Source of the DNA: Callaeas wilsoni
Lineage: Eukaryota; Chordata; Aves; Passeriformes; Callaeidae
NCBI GenBank assembly: GCA_013398955.1
Contig: VWPU01012710.1
Coordinates: forward strand, 62,001-126,000
DNA length: 64,000 bases
Direction of reading: 5' to 3'
A model generated the notes under the pieces. It saw only the letters and a list, made by a program, of their open reading frames with translations. It ran no database searches and had not been told where the DNA came from. The position numbers and the translations under genes were made by a program. Below are positions 1 through 12,646 of this stretch, in pieces; positions within the stretch are counted from its first letter, which is position 1, and every line of letters begins with the position of its first letter.

Positions 1-184
1 TCCTAAATAAGAGTTATGCCCCTTTCTGAATACATTTTTTAAATGTAAATCTTGAGCAAGGCATTAACCTGTGATTTGGACGTGAACCCACCAGCCAAAA
101 TCCCAGATCCAGCTTCCTCCTCCATTCCAGCATTTAGCAACTTGAGAAACGGAGCTGGACATAAAATTAGTAGCTGGACCTTTC

Positions 185-194
185 TCCCAAGGGA
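185..194. promoter_or_regulatory. EBF-type palindrome TCCCAAGGGA
   Basis: Matches the EBF core consensus TCCCNNGGGA with all eight fixed positions. Flanks are T and T, so the wider ATTCCC...GGGAAT is only partly met. It lies in intron 9. About one such match is expected by chance in 64 kb. Confidence 0.3.
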
Positions 195-889
195 TTTTCA
201 AGTGAATTGGCCTGATACTTAGCAACTGTATTTGCTGTTTGGTATAAATTCTTACAGGCTGGGACATGCAGTGGGCTGCACTAAAACCTGAATTGGGGAT
301 CTTCAGAACAGTGTGAGCTGCCTGGCCTTCAAAACCCAAAACACGTTTGGGCTGAGTGTGTACAACAAGCCTCTTTCTGTGGTTTGCTAATATATTCTAG
401 GCATTCTTGTGTGATACAGCATCATTTCACACTCTTGAGAGTGCCAGGTTACTTTCTTTTTTTAAAAGTGACATTTTATAAGGAGATGTCATTAATCTGA
501 GTCACTAGTTTATTTTTGCATGCTTGAGCTCTGGTTTGTGGTTAGGGAAATGGTGACAATCAGTCATAAATTTGACTTTGACTCTGTGTGAAGAGGACCA
601 TTAGAACAGGAATGAAGAAAAATCCCACCAACTGAAGGTAATGACAGCTTTCAGTGAGAACAGAACCCTTAAGGTTCCTATATTTTAAAAAACGACCAGT
701 GACTTTGCATGCCTCAATTCTGGGCATCCAGATGCTACTTAATAAGCCTTGGTTTGCAAAAAGAGGGTGCCTACTCATTTTTTAAAAATGAGTCAGAGCT
801 CCAAAATAAGCACTCAAAAACAGAGACTTCCAAAATCAATAACAAACATAAAAAGCAAAATAAAAAACTGTGTCACAGAATTTGATTCA

Positions 890-1035
890 GTAGCAGTTAA
901 AAAAAAAGAAAAAAAAAAACAACAAAACACCAAACCAAAAAATCATCCTCTGTTTTCGTGCTGTACAAAGGTAAAAAAAAAAATAAAATCTTTCAGGGCT
1001 TCATCTTTTCTTAATACAAAAGAAAAAGAAGTTGT
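890..1035. repeat. A-rich low-complexity tract
   Basis: The plus strand is dominated by A runs broken by single C or G. It explains the lysine-rich open frame of about 98 codons that overlaps it. It could include the poly(A) end of an old retroposed sequence, but I see no recognisable body upstream. Confidence 0.7.
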
Positions 1036-2011
1036 TTCCAGCTGACTCTGTACAGCTGCAGGAATGTTCTTGGCAGGAAAACGCTTGAAGAAATAGCTCA
1101 TTTTAAGCAAATATGGTGGAATATTTATAAGAAACTAATTTTGTCTTCACAATCATGTATTTGCCCTGGACTCTCGGAGTCTCAGCACCCCAACAGGAGA
1201 GAGGAACAAGCGAGGGTCCTTATCAGCAGCGCCGCCCGGGGATATCTGTGACCACGCAGGGAGCCAGAAGCGGGGTGAAAGCCCCCAAACCCCAGCTCGG
1301 GGGGTGTGTGTGCTCTCACAAACAGGCAGCAGAGCCCGTCTGGCACACACAGCCTGAGCGCAGCCAGCATGTGCACACCATAGAGCAGCACTGTTTGTTT
1401 GGAGGTTACGAAAGTGCCTTGGAAAAGACGGCATTAGACGGCCCGTTCTGCTGTGTTCTAAAAATACCAAGGGCTTTTAAAGTCATTTTTATAAAGTAAT
1501 ATGGGAGGTGAGGATTAATTGAACCTACTGGCTTAGGGTATCTGCATTTCTGCACAAAATTAATGTGACAAATTAAGTTTTTATTTAGTTCTCCCTGGCT
1601 GAGAAAGGTTGCAATTATGTTAGAGTGTTTACAGCTAAAATATATGTTTAAATAATAAATATGTGTTTCAGAAACCATTTTAAACCTCCTTTTTTTAACA
1701 CAGTCAACTCCATTTCAAGCATATAAATATTTCAATTACAAAACTTGAATACATGTAAAATAAATTAAAAATATATTATTTACATTTCAAATTATTTATA
1801 ACATGCTGCTTGACAGCAACAAATTCACTCTTAAAAGGAACTTTTTTTTTTTTTTGGCTCTTAACTTTACTTCTGAACTGGGGTAGGATTTATATTTTAA
1901 ATATCCATGCAGCTCAGGTATTTACATGGATTTTGCTATAATAAAGTCTGAGTAATATAGGACTTTTACGATAATTATCTTCACAGCACCTCTCCAAAGA
2001 AGGCGACTAAT

Positions 2012-2135
2012 CTTATTACAGTTTTAGAGAAAGAGAATTGAACTTTAAGTAGATTATATGATTTGCCCAAGGTCCCATGGAAAGTCTGTAGCAAAATGAT
2101 GCTTAATTTCAGTATTAGACTTCATCCCCCAAACC
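2012..2135 (-). mobile_element. MIR-like CORE-SINE remnant
   Basis: The plus strand carries the reverse complement of the MIR core and 3' region: a degenerate 'acagttttagagaaagagaa', then 'gatttgcccaaggtcccatg', corresponding to the familiar 'cttgcccaaggtcacac' block. Divergence is high, as expected for an element fixed before the amniote radiation. It is non-coding and sits in EBF1 intron 9. Confidence 0.6.
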
Positions 2136-3162
2136 ACCTGCAATTATAGCTGAAACTGAAGATGGAAAAATCCACACGAAAATGCTCTGCAAGATTCACT
2201 CTTTTTCTTTAGTCTCTGCCTATCTGGTTTTGTTTGGGATTTTCTGCAGCCCAGTTAAAATTATGCTTTCTTTGGATCCATGAAACAACAGGATGAACTT
2301 TAAAATTCTTCCAGAATTCAATGACAAAATAACCTGGCCAAGTTTGCTCATAACTGGGCCTTACTGGCAACTCAGGATAAGCCTGCTCCAGTTTTGAAAC
2401 GGACTCAGATTCAGAGGATTGACAGTTCAATTTCATACTCTATTAGTAAAACAAAAATATTCTTCTTAGGTACTGAAAATGCCCTAGACATTTTTAGAAA
2501 TGGGAAGGCAAGTGAAAGAACTTATTTTGTACTTCATAGGTGGCTTGTATGTGTAATTTGAATTATTTATAGATCACTATTATTTAGGGATCACTCAGAC
2601 AGCTCGTGCATTTCTGCACTTGTTTACCATGTTTGTCTGCTTCTTTTAGAAAGAATGTTCTTTTCTCCTATATGATTTTTGACTGCTCTCATAGGTTATG
2701 AAATGAGAAGCAATTCTGTGAGGGAGAGACAGTGAAAGGGTTCTCCTCAACACCAGCTTGCAGCCCATTGCAGCATTCCCAGGCAACAGACTGGCTTCGG
2801 TCTAACGTTATTAATTCCATGACAAGGCCCTGCAACCATCAGCAACAATGTTTTGACCAGCACTCAGTCTCCTGAGATTAGACATTGACAATTAATGGCT
2901 TCCACTAATAAATAGAATCGAGATTTATAATGAAAGATCCAATTCTGCAGCTCCAAAATAGGAGCACTTTCCTCCCAGCCCCTTCACCTTTCCCTGTTTA
3001 ACGTCTGCAGCCGTAAAGGCTTCAATACTAACACACAAAATGCTTACACTGGGCCCAGGGGGCACTTTCATGATCACATAAGGGCTTCAGAATAGGGCTC
3101 ATTTACTATCTCTCCTTTTCTGGAATGCCCTTTCATCCACACTTGTCCTCAAGTGGAAGGAT

Positions 3163-3186
3163 GAGAGAGAGAGAGGGAGAGAGAGA
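3163..3186. repeat. GA dinucleotide microsatellite
   Basis: Interrupted (GA)n tract of about 24 bases with one GGG interruption, in intron 9. Confidence 0.85.
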
Positions 3187-4193
3187 ACAGTGAAGGACAT
3201 TGGAGAATATTCCTCACATGGAAAAAATGCTGCCATATGTGCAATGGAATGAGTAGGGGGAATGTGCTGGATAGAAATGAAGCTATAGTGTTGATTTAAT
3301 ATTTACAGGATATAAGGCAAAGCATCAGAAGATCCCCTCGCCATTGGGAAGTGTTGCACAGGTATTTCAGGAAGGCAGGGATTTTTTCAGTATTAAAATA
3401 ATGAAAATGACAATTTCTTATTAAACCTCCAAAATGCTTTTGGAAGATAAGTACAAAATATAAACCTCCCCTTGGAGCTGCCTCCTCGTGCCAGTGGGGA
3501 ACTCTGCCATGGCTTCTACAACCCTGGCCATGGCCATTGGGGTGATGCTGCCTGGGCTTTAACTTTCCACAGGTTTTTGGGGAATACCAGGCTCCACAAT
3601 TAATTATGTGCTGGGAAAAGACAGGATTTAAGTAGCTGAGAGGAATAACAACAGCAAAAAAAAAGGATAAGTAACAAGGAAAGAGCTCCTGGGAAACTAC
3701 AGGGGCCCCTGCTCGGTATGAGGAGTTCACTGTGGACCCAACGCGGTGCATTTGGTTGCTGCTATGAAAATGATGCACCAAGTATCCAGACTTTAGGGAT
3801 CTGCTGTTCAGAAGTGCTGAATTTCTGCAATCTCCACCTCACTGAGCTGCAGCTACCAGCAGCCAGTTTCCTTGGAAAGCAGGATCACCTAAACGTTTGT
3901 TTCCTGTGGGCCCTTAGCCATTGTAGTGCTAAAGGCAGAATTATTCACACAGGCGCTTATCCTCCCCTTTCCTTGGAATAAAACCCACTGCGCTAAATTC
4001 TGGGCCAGCAAGAGGAGATGCAAATCCCCCTGGCTGTAATGGATTCCTGCCACAGGTAAATTCGCCTAATTATTTTCATAAAACTGAGCGAGGCGAGGAT
4101 TCGTGTCTCGACATTTGTTGCTGATTTAGCGCGCGGCCCAGAGAAGGTACAGGCTGGCTACAAGGAGACAAAGCTATTAGACATTAGCGTTCA

Positions 4194-4343
<150 letters not shown>

Positions 4344-6774
4344 TCAACACACATGAAAAAGAGAAGTATTCTGCTGTTAGAACTGGATTTTAATGATAGA
4401 AGACGTGAGAAAAATAAAATAAAAGGAGCTTTCATTTCCCCCCTTACTAACACAAAGATTTCAGCAATCACATTCTTTCTAGTACATATGCATGACCTCT
4501 AACTCTATCTTTGGAAGCATTTTTCTTCCTTAATTAATTTGTTTGGTTTTATTATCTGTATTGAAAAAATAAATTTTTTTTAATCCTACATTAACAAAAA
4601 AATCACAGCATGATGGGCAGAGACCAATTGGAAATCAGGACACATCCCTCTTTTTTATTGTATATGAAATGTGCAAGACTTAAGTTAATAAAACAATCTC
4701 TAGTAAGCTTGCTTTATAATCCATCAGAACCCAAACTCACCAAGGAAACTCCCATAAATATTATGGAAAATACTGGCAAAATAAAAAAGGGTGTAACCCT
4801 CAGCATTTCTCTAACTATTCTGCAATCAGATCCAGGTTGTTCAGTATTAAACCACCCTGCCCTGATTAATGCTTTGGCTACTACAAAAAAAACCAACACC
4901 CCACAACCAAAACCCGCAGCTGCCATCCAGTCATTCCAGTTGTATTGCATCTACAGGATAAACAAGATGTGTGTGCAACACATTTTGCCATACCCATGGA
5001 GTCTCACAGCCACTTTCTTGGCATTCTATCTACTCAGAGCCTCAGAGGATGTTGAAAACTCAAGTGCTGCTCAAATCTTGGACTAAGAGCTTCTGGTTTA
5101 AACTATGTAAGCAGAAGCAGCTCAAATATTGGTGGGCTGGGGCAGAATAAACATTCACATATTGATTCTCCTTCTCTGCAGCACTGGGGCACCTCAGAAT
5201 TTAACTGTGCTGAAGCAATAGAAATAACCTTACTGTAAAAATAAGCTGAATTAGGCAAAAGCCCTGGGTAACTCTCTGCTGTGGAGTCTCATTGTGGTTA
5301 AATAGGTTGATGGAAAGAGGCAACTTCACCCAAAATGCCAGCAACCTTTCCTTGCTGATACAGCATGAGGTGAGAATATGGCATTAAATAACATTAGATA
5401 GCATTTTAAGAAAAGCAGGTACCTCAACAATTTCATTGCTCATGAAAAGCAGGTTCAAGGAGCAGCGTAACTCCATCAGCCAACCTCAGTATTCGAAAGA
5501 ATGATTCTTTCCTGCAGATATGAACCCAGAGGGAAGAGGCTGCACTGCAAACTCAGGAACGGCTGCCACTGCCCAGTTTTAGGGTTGCTGGCATTTGGCT
5601 GTGAATTGCTACTTGATGGAAAGGCTGATTGAGCTGTTCATTTGGTTTGTAACTTTGAGTATTTGATGATGTACTCAAGGAAGAGCACTCAGGCACTTCC
5701 TCAGGTAAGGATTTATTAGGAAGACAGGGATATTAAAGCCACCCGTGTGTTAGCACCATCCAGGATAACACCCTTGCCCTCATGAGTTACTCGATGTGGC
5801 AGTGTAGTGAGTTACTTAATGAGGCACAGCCCCTCTCCTAAATTCCCCTCATTGTAAAGACAGAAAATTAATTTATTCACAGAAGCCTAATTCAAAATGC
5901 TCCAGACATAAAGCGCTAAAGAGACCCTGTGCATCTTTACGATTCCTTAGTGAAGTTCTGGTTGGTTGGAGCTAATTGCAAGAGCCAGTGTGGCTGCTGG
6001 GAAGTTCCTTCCCCCCAGCCCCTGGGCAGGGCGGGCGGGTGCGGAGCTGGGAAGCAGGAGGGAGCTGGAAAGGGTCACCCTCAGCAGTGTTCCTGTGAGC
6101 ACTGCCCCGGACTCACACCACTGGTGGTGGCAGGCACGGATGGGGAGCAAACAGACCCCGGCCCGACCTACAAAAGGTTGCAAGTGTCAGGCACAAACTT
6201 TTCCACTACTTAAGCTGATGGGGATGCCAGCTCCAGGGGAAAAACACAAACAGGCAGAAAAAAAAAATCATTACTCTACTCCAAACTTGGCAGAGCACAG
6301 CCATTAACTTTTACATGAGCTAACAAAAGAAACATCCTGACATTACCGTCACGAAAACGTAGCGCGCGCACAGAAGTAACTTCAATATGTTTAATTTGGA
6401 TTCAAGTTACTTGCATAAAACTCTGCATAAAAACCACTGCGATGTCCAAAAGCAAATGCTTTCCCTTCAGCCAAGCTCACAGAAACAGATTTACAGTGAA
6501 AGCAGCTTTTCAAAATGCCATCTAGCCCTTTCACAGAATCGAACTTTTTCATAAATAAAAATTAAAATCACTTCCAAATTACACCCTTTCCAGTGTTCCC
6601 AGTTGATTGTGGACACAAACCCCCCACAATAAAACCCAGAGATAATCAGTTTCCCATGTGTCAGAGAATGAGCTACTTTTCTTAAAGACTACAAGCAACA
6701 TTTTTTTCCTAAATACCAGTGAATAAAAACTGTTTGAGACCATAAGCCATTAACAGAAAACATATGCAGGCTTT

Positions 6775-6960
6775 GCTGAAAGGGTTGTCAAGCACTGGAA
6801 GAGGCTGCCCAGGGAAGTGGTTGAGTCACCATCCCTGGAGGTATTTAAAAGCCATGTAGATGTGGCACTTGGGGACATGGTTTAGTGGTGGGCTTGGCAG
6901 TGCTGGGTTTACAGTTGGACTCGATCTTAGAGGTTTTTTCCAACGTAAGTGATTCTAAAA
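6775..6960 (+). mobile_element. CR1 LINE 3' fragment (old)
   Basis: The stretch matches the 3' end of avian CR1 retrotransposons: a 'tggaagaggctgcccaggga' type block, 'catccctggaggtatttaaa', then 'ttggactcgatcttagaggt' and a degenerate terminal 'gattcta'. It is about 185 bases, 5'-truncated as is usual for CR1, and clearly diverged, so it is probably an old insertion. It lies antisense to EBF1 in intron 8. It encodes no protein. Confidence 0.9.
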
Positions 6961-9299
6961 TTGAAAATTATAGATTCAAGCAATCTTTAAAATGAATGCA
7001 AGATACTGTTGCGCAGCTACAGGACCCCACAAAAAGTTCTTGCTATTTATGTTGTGATGCTCTTTGTGGTCCCTACATTGCACCCAGAGGTTCAAGGTGC
7101 TGCCCTGTCTGTGCTGCCTCAGGTACTCGATGCTGATATTTTGGACATGTACTTGCTATCAAACACGTGCCGAGTCCCTTCGGTGGCAGCCAGGGGCACT
7201 GGGGCCGGCACTCAGAGCTCTGTGCTGAGCTGGGGCTGTGAGTTCCTCACTGGGACACTCTCACCTGCAAAGTCACTGTGACCAGCGGCACGTGTCATTT
7301 CATTCAAATATGTAGAAATTGTGCTGAATCAGTGCCTCATCAAAACTGCTGGCAACAGCCCAGGACATCTCCTCTGAGGATAAAAAGTCAGGACTTGGTG
7401 GTTTAATAAGCAGGGCAGGACGGTGCCCTTTGCAGGCACAGCCTGAGATGGAGCGAGAGCACTGTGCGTTCCCAAAAGATTTCAGGGCATTATTTTCCCA
7501 TGCCACAAAAACCGGAGGGACTCCCCAGCTCTCCCCACACAGCTTCTCTTACGTTAAAGTGCAAGTGTCTGTAAAGGTTGGAGGAGCTGCAGGAGGTGCT
7601 GCCCAGCCAGGGAAGTGGCCCTGAAGGGCTGCATCCCAAGGAAGACGTGCCGAGGGAGGCATCCAGACTGCTACCTGTTTTTGAGGGCACACAACATGTT
7701 TATACAATGACATATTTGCAACAAACAGTGTCATTCAGCACGCTGGTCTGTCTAAAATTTTGCCTTTCCCAGGCCCTTTGCTTGGAGCACCAAGGAGGAT
7801 GGAATTGGGTCCCATTTGCAGCATCACCACAGGTAACACTGGGAGGGGGCAAGGCAATGACCTCAGCTCTATTTATGCCCCTGGTACAAATGTCTGGCCA
7901 GCTCAAGCCCTCAGCTCTTCATATTTCTGCTCTTAATCACTTGGCAACTTTCAAAGCACTGTCTGGAAGGTGTTTACTTCTGTGCAACCCTAGAAAAACA
8001 GAGCTAGGCAGAATAATCTTGCTACTGGAGGCCCTGATTTTTCTACATTTTGTTTTGGTCAGAAGACAAACCAAAATACAGAACTTTTTTTTTTTTTCAG
8101 AATGCAAAGTTTCAGAATCTCTATCTGGAATTAACTATAACACTTTTCAGTATCTCCAAGGAAAACAAAATGTTTTGTTTCAAAATATTATCACTTCTCA
8201 TGCCTTTCTGTAACCCCAAAGCATCATTTCTGAAATGGTGTTTTTAAAACAAATAGAAAAAAAAAGTTACATAAAATTTAGCTTTTTCTGTAGAAAAAAC
8301 AGGTTTTTAGTCAAAGTCTGAAGCTTCACTGATAACAAAACACAGTGAAGAACTTTAGACAAGCCCTAAACAGGGCAGTGAAGTGTACATGATTGATAAC
8401 ATGAACAGACTTCAGGGGCAGGGAAGAATTATAACAAAAAAATGAAAAATCGTTCATTCCTACATATATGAACTTTTCTGTTGTTGCTGTTGAATAAACA
8501 GCTGGAAGCCAACTACAATAAGAAACAGCAGAGTTTGGTAGCCCAGCTATCAGGATTTTCACACTCTTTGGTGTGAGTGTGGCACATTAATTGTGTCTAT
8601 TCAGCACAGTTGGGCTGAGGGAAAACCAAAGATCCCCTTCCAGCTGCAGCAGGACCTTGCAGCTCCTCGCTGAAGGTGATGTGGCCACATCCTCCACCTG
8701 CTGAAAAAGCCTAATGGTTGTGAGCCTTAATGAGCTGCTCTCCTTCTTTGGAGGGCAAAGAATAATATCGGGGTCCGTCCCACAGCGCTGCTCCTGCGGG
8801 CCAAGCTCACGGATAGAGATGTCAGGGGCAGGCTCTGCAATCCCAAACTTAGTGAGGCCAATGGGAATTTTGCCACTGACTTCAAAGCTAAGGTCTCTAT
8901 CAATAAATGTTAAGGATTTATGAGCAAAAACCTCGATGGCTCCGAGGGAAACAACGTTCTTGTGAAATCTTCATCTTTTCTCAGAGTACGTATTGTTAAA
9001 ATCTTATCACCTCCCGTACAAAGGATGGCAGGTACCAACTCCAGCACATGGGGAGCAAAAAATGGAAAAGTTTTTTGTTGTGTGCTGCGTGTGCCGGTGT
9101 GTTCCTGTGTTCCCACACCTCCCAGCTACTGATATACAGGGGATTTTTCTTCCCTCAAACTGTGACAATAAAATGATTACCCCGCCACAGTTTAGCATAA
9201 TGGTTCAGAAATGCTCATGGCATATTGCAGAGTTAAAGTGGAAATTATTAGGTAGCTCTTCTTTGTTATAATAATGATCACTCCACAAATAAAAGCTCT

Positions 9300-9560
9300 T
9301 CTCCCAAAGGTACTGCAAGGCACAAAATGCTAATTCTGAAGATTATGTGTGCGCTTTTATTAAATATTACTCTGCCCTGTCTGTTTGAGGGCTTCAGTGC
9401 TCTGATTGTTTTATGAGTGCCATGTTAATGTCAGCCCCATCTTGCTAGCAGCAGGCACACATTTTAGCTTTTGTATGAGAGTTGATCAAAGGCCACGTGC
9501 TGAGGGAATTGCTGAGAAAACACGGACAAGTGATAAAAATCTAACAGATTAATTGGTTTA
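9300..9560. promoter_or_regulatory. Candidate conserved intronic element (intron 8)
   Basis: A repeat-free block with GCTAATTCTGAAGATTATG, GCGCTTTTATTAAAT, TGATTGTTTTATGAG (HOX/SOX-like) and CAGATTAATTGGTTTAAAT. Called only from motif density and lack of repeats. Confidence 0.27.
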
Positions 9561-9670
9561 AATTTCATTTCAGGGCGTTGAACTTTGGCTCAGGACACAA
9601 GTACAACACTACCAGTCAGGGCCTAATTACCACATTTCCAATTTGCCTCTGAACAATGCTTGGCGGGGAG

Positions 9671-9726
9671 AATAATAACAGTACTAATAATACTAATAAC
9701 AATAATAATAACTAAACAACAGCAAT
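9671..9726. repeat. AAT/AAC trinucleotide-rich repeat
   Basis: Imperfect run of AAT, ACT and AAC units spanning about 56 bases in intron 8, degenerate enough to be old. Confidence 0.8.
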
Positions 9727-11773
9727 AATGTCTCCTCTTAGCTTCTTGTACACGTTTAACAACTAACTTTGTGTGCAGGCAATTGCAGCAGGAAATTCCT
9801 CTCCCCACACCACCACTCACCTGCCTCCCCAGCATTTCTACCTGCCTCAAACAGCACCTGATGACAGAAGAAATAACAGACGCCCTCAGGAGCATCTGAA
9901 TTTACAGAATCAATAATCCACCAACTGCAGCCCCTCACAAACACACACTGGACATTTCATACTCTTAATTAGGGACCTGCATTTCTAAACAGAGATAGCT
10001 TTTTATCCTCCAACAGAAATGATCTGTTCCACTGATAGAAAACAGAGGCCGGAGGGAAAAAAAACGTATTTACCACAAAGTTTATGGGTGGCCTTGGAAT
10101 AAGGGTTAATTGAGCTTAGAGGTAAATGTTCACTGAGGTGAATTAGTGGGATGCACAGCTATCAGCAGGGCTCTGGGACTGCTCTTATTTAGCTTCTGAA
10201 ATGCATTTGCTCCATGATTAATATCCAGTTTGTGCTGGTGACTGTAAGAATGACCTCGCCTGCAGTTTTTATCATGAAGTGTGGTTTCATCCTCCATTAT
10301 TCCATAGATGAGGCTCTGACAACAGTTGCTGCATCACAACAGGAGTTTAAATGATAGGGCACATGCTTTTATTTTTCTTCTCTCTAAGAGTATTGTGACA
10401 CGCAATGAGAATTGCATAAAGGCAGTTAAAACTGGGAATTAAGAGGAACAGGGAATTTATGTCCCATCTTAGAGGAAGTACTGAAAATATCTGGAATTTA
10501 ATTTAATTTTCCTTTTTTTTTGTCTCGGGTAAAACCTAATTCCAGGCTAAATAAATAAATGAGCCACAGATTAACCTACAGTTAATGGGTCTGATCCTGC
10601 AACCTGTTAAATGCTTTCACTAAATTACTGATTTTTCAGAATATCAACACAAATCAGTTTCAAGCACTCAAAACCGTGACTTACTGAAGTCGCGATTCAA
10701 CAAACTACTCAAATAAGTGCTTAAAAACCCCACTGAAGAAGTCGCAGGATCAAGAACCCAATTTTTTAGGATAGCTGGGCAGTGCCCTGCGAAAAGCTCC
10801 CAAGAGCTGGGCAGAGGATACGGAACTGGGGCTTCCCATTTCACAGCATTTCACCATTTCAGGTGTGGACCCCTGTGCAGGGCAGGGCTCATCCAGCCTC
10901 ACACGAGGACCAGCAGCAGCACAGCCAACACTGCAATGCCAACACCTTGGCCTCAGGACTCAGCACTAATGCTGGGATTTTTTCCAATTTAAAAGAATGA
11001 GCCAAATATTTTTTGATGGGTTGAGCTGGGCTGTTTTATTGGAGGGGGAGGGCGGGATTGTTTGGGTTTTGGGTGGTTTTGTTTTCCCCTAAATAGCATC
11101 CTCATTCCTGAGAAGCAGGAATTGTCAGGATGCTCGCTACCCTGAGCATGCTGACAGGGTGAACCCTAAAAACTCTGTCTGCCCAGGCAGTGGTGCCGTT
11201 CCAGCCTGGTTTGTGGGGCACTGCTGGAGCTGCATCCAGCACAAGCAGCTGAAAGCAACTGAAGTTTATGAAACCAGCCTGGATGGGGAAACGTCCTCAG
11301 GACCAGCCCAAAGGGTTAGTCACGGACACTTCAGGGAAAGGGAATGTGGCAGAGCTTTTATATATTTTACTGGAGCATTAAATCTTCACTCTGAAGCTAA
11401 ACAATGTGTTTGCTGCTTATCTCGGTGAAGAGATGATCTTCCTGCTTTCCTTTTGCGTATCGAGCCGGCTCTGTCTCCCATTCTCTGCTGACAATGAGCA
11501 GCTGCTGTGCAGGAAACGGGGTAGCAGAGGTTTCCCTCCCGAGCAGATAACTCACACAGCTTTGTGCAACACAGGCACGAGGATGTGATGCCCTGCTCCC
11601 CCTTCCCAGCCCTCTCGCTCACGGCACCTCGATATTTGGGGGTCAGCACACGCGAGCCTCAAAGATTACCGCGCCCTGCCAAAAACGGCAACCTCCTCCC
11701 AGTCCTTCATGACATCTGCACTGGGTGAAATCACTGAACCAAAAATACACGCGCCGTGCAATCCCTCCAGGTT

Positions 11774-11806
11774 GGGGGAAGGGAAGGGGAGGGGAGGGAA
11801 GGAAGG
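11774..11806 (+). other. G-rich tract with G-quadruplex potential
   Basis: Five G runs of at least three (5, 3, 4, 4 and 3 Gs), separated by AA or A, satisfy the simple G-quadruplex pattern with one- or two-base loops. It is on the plus strand, antisense to EBF1, in a CpG-containing patch of intron 8. Confidence 0.7.
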
Positions 11807-12636
11807 TTGCCTTTGTTTCTGTTTTCCGATAGTGAAATTAAAGGTCTTGGCTGTGATTTTCTGCCGAACATTTTGGATGCTCCGTTCCCGTTAATGGGGA
11901 ATGAAAATGTAAATTACCTGTGATAATATTCCACCTACAATCAATACTTAAGCCAGTGTTTCTCTTTTATCCTTGCTGATGCCTCAGCTAGCAAAGTTAC
12001 ATTTCATGGAGTCCTCTGTGTTTCTCTTTCCTTAATGATTTTCAAAGCTCTCGGTTGTTGATCAGTGCCTAAAAAATGACTGCATGGAAAAAGGAGGCAA
12101 TCCAGAATAATGAGAGACCTGTTACAAAAAAGAATCTGCTCTGTATTTTACTTACAACATTTCCATAAAATAATAATTTAGTTATCTCTGTATGATTGCA
12201 AGAAATGTATTTTCATTCATTCTTTCAAACCCTTTCACACTACAGAGGAAGTTCTGGGAGTTTCTTTGCCTACTTGGGTCATTTTTTTGTTTTACTTTAG
12301 GAGCTACCTCCTACTTTCCAAAAATTAATAAAACACTCAGAGTCCTTAGTATCTCCCTGCAAGTCAGTAAAACTTGACCTCCAAAGAGAGGTCTGTCATG
12401 TTTGTTTGGCAAATAATAAATTCCCCAAGAAAAATGCAATGTTGCAAACCCACTTAAAATTATGTTAAATTAAATATATAGGTCCAGCCTAAACATTAAT
12501 ATCTATATAAAGAATACATATATTATTCTTCTTGAAAAATATCTGCGCTCTCTCTAAATATATGTATTTCAAGAAGCCTCCACAACTGGGGACATGTTTG
12601 CTCAGACCCCAGCACCAAAGCAGTGACTGCTCTGCT

Positions 12637-12646
12637 TCCCCAGGGA
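12637..12646. promoter_or_regulatory. EBF-type palindrome TCCCCAGGGA
   Basis: Full TCCCNNGGGA match in intron 8, flanked as TTCCCCAGGGATG. It could be an autoregulatory site; it could equally be chance. Confidence 0.3.

Noticed and set aside
749..1045. Lysine-rich open frame on the plus strand.
   Set aside because: Product of the A-rich low-complexity tract.
3296..3781. Open frame of 161 codons, minus strand, same strand as EBF1, in intron 9.
   Set aside because: Does not match the next EBF1 exon or any known protein; starts and ends without splice sites of matching phase.
4610..5086. Open frame of 158 codons, plus strand, close to exon 9.
   Set aside because: No domain recognised; antisense and intronic.
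7578..8213. Open frame of 211 codons, plus strand, intron 8.
   Set aside because: No recognisable domain; includes a poly(T)-encoded Phe run; antisense to EBF1 with no supporting signals.
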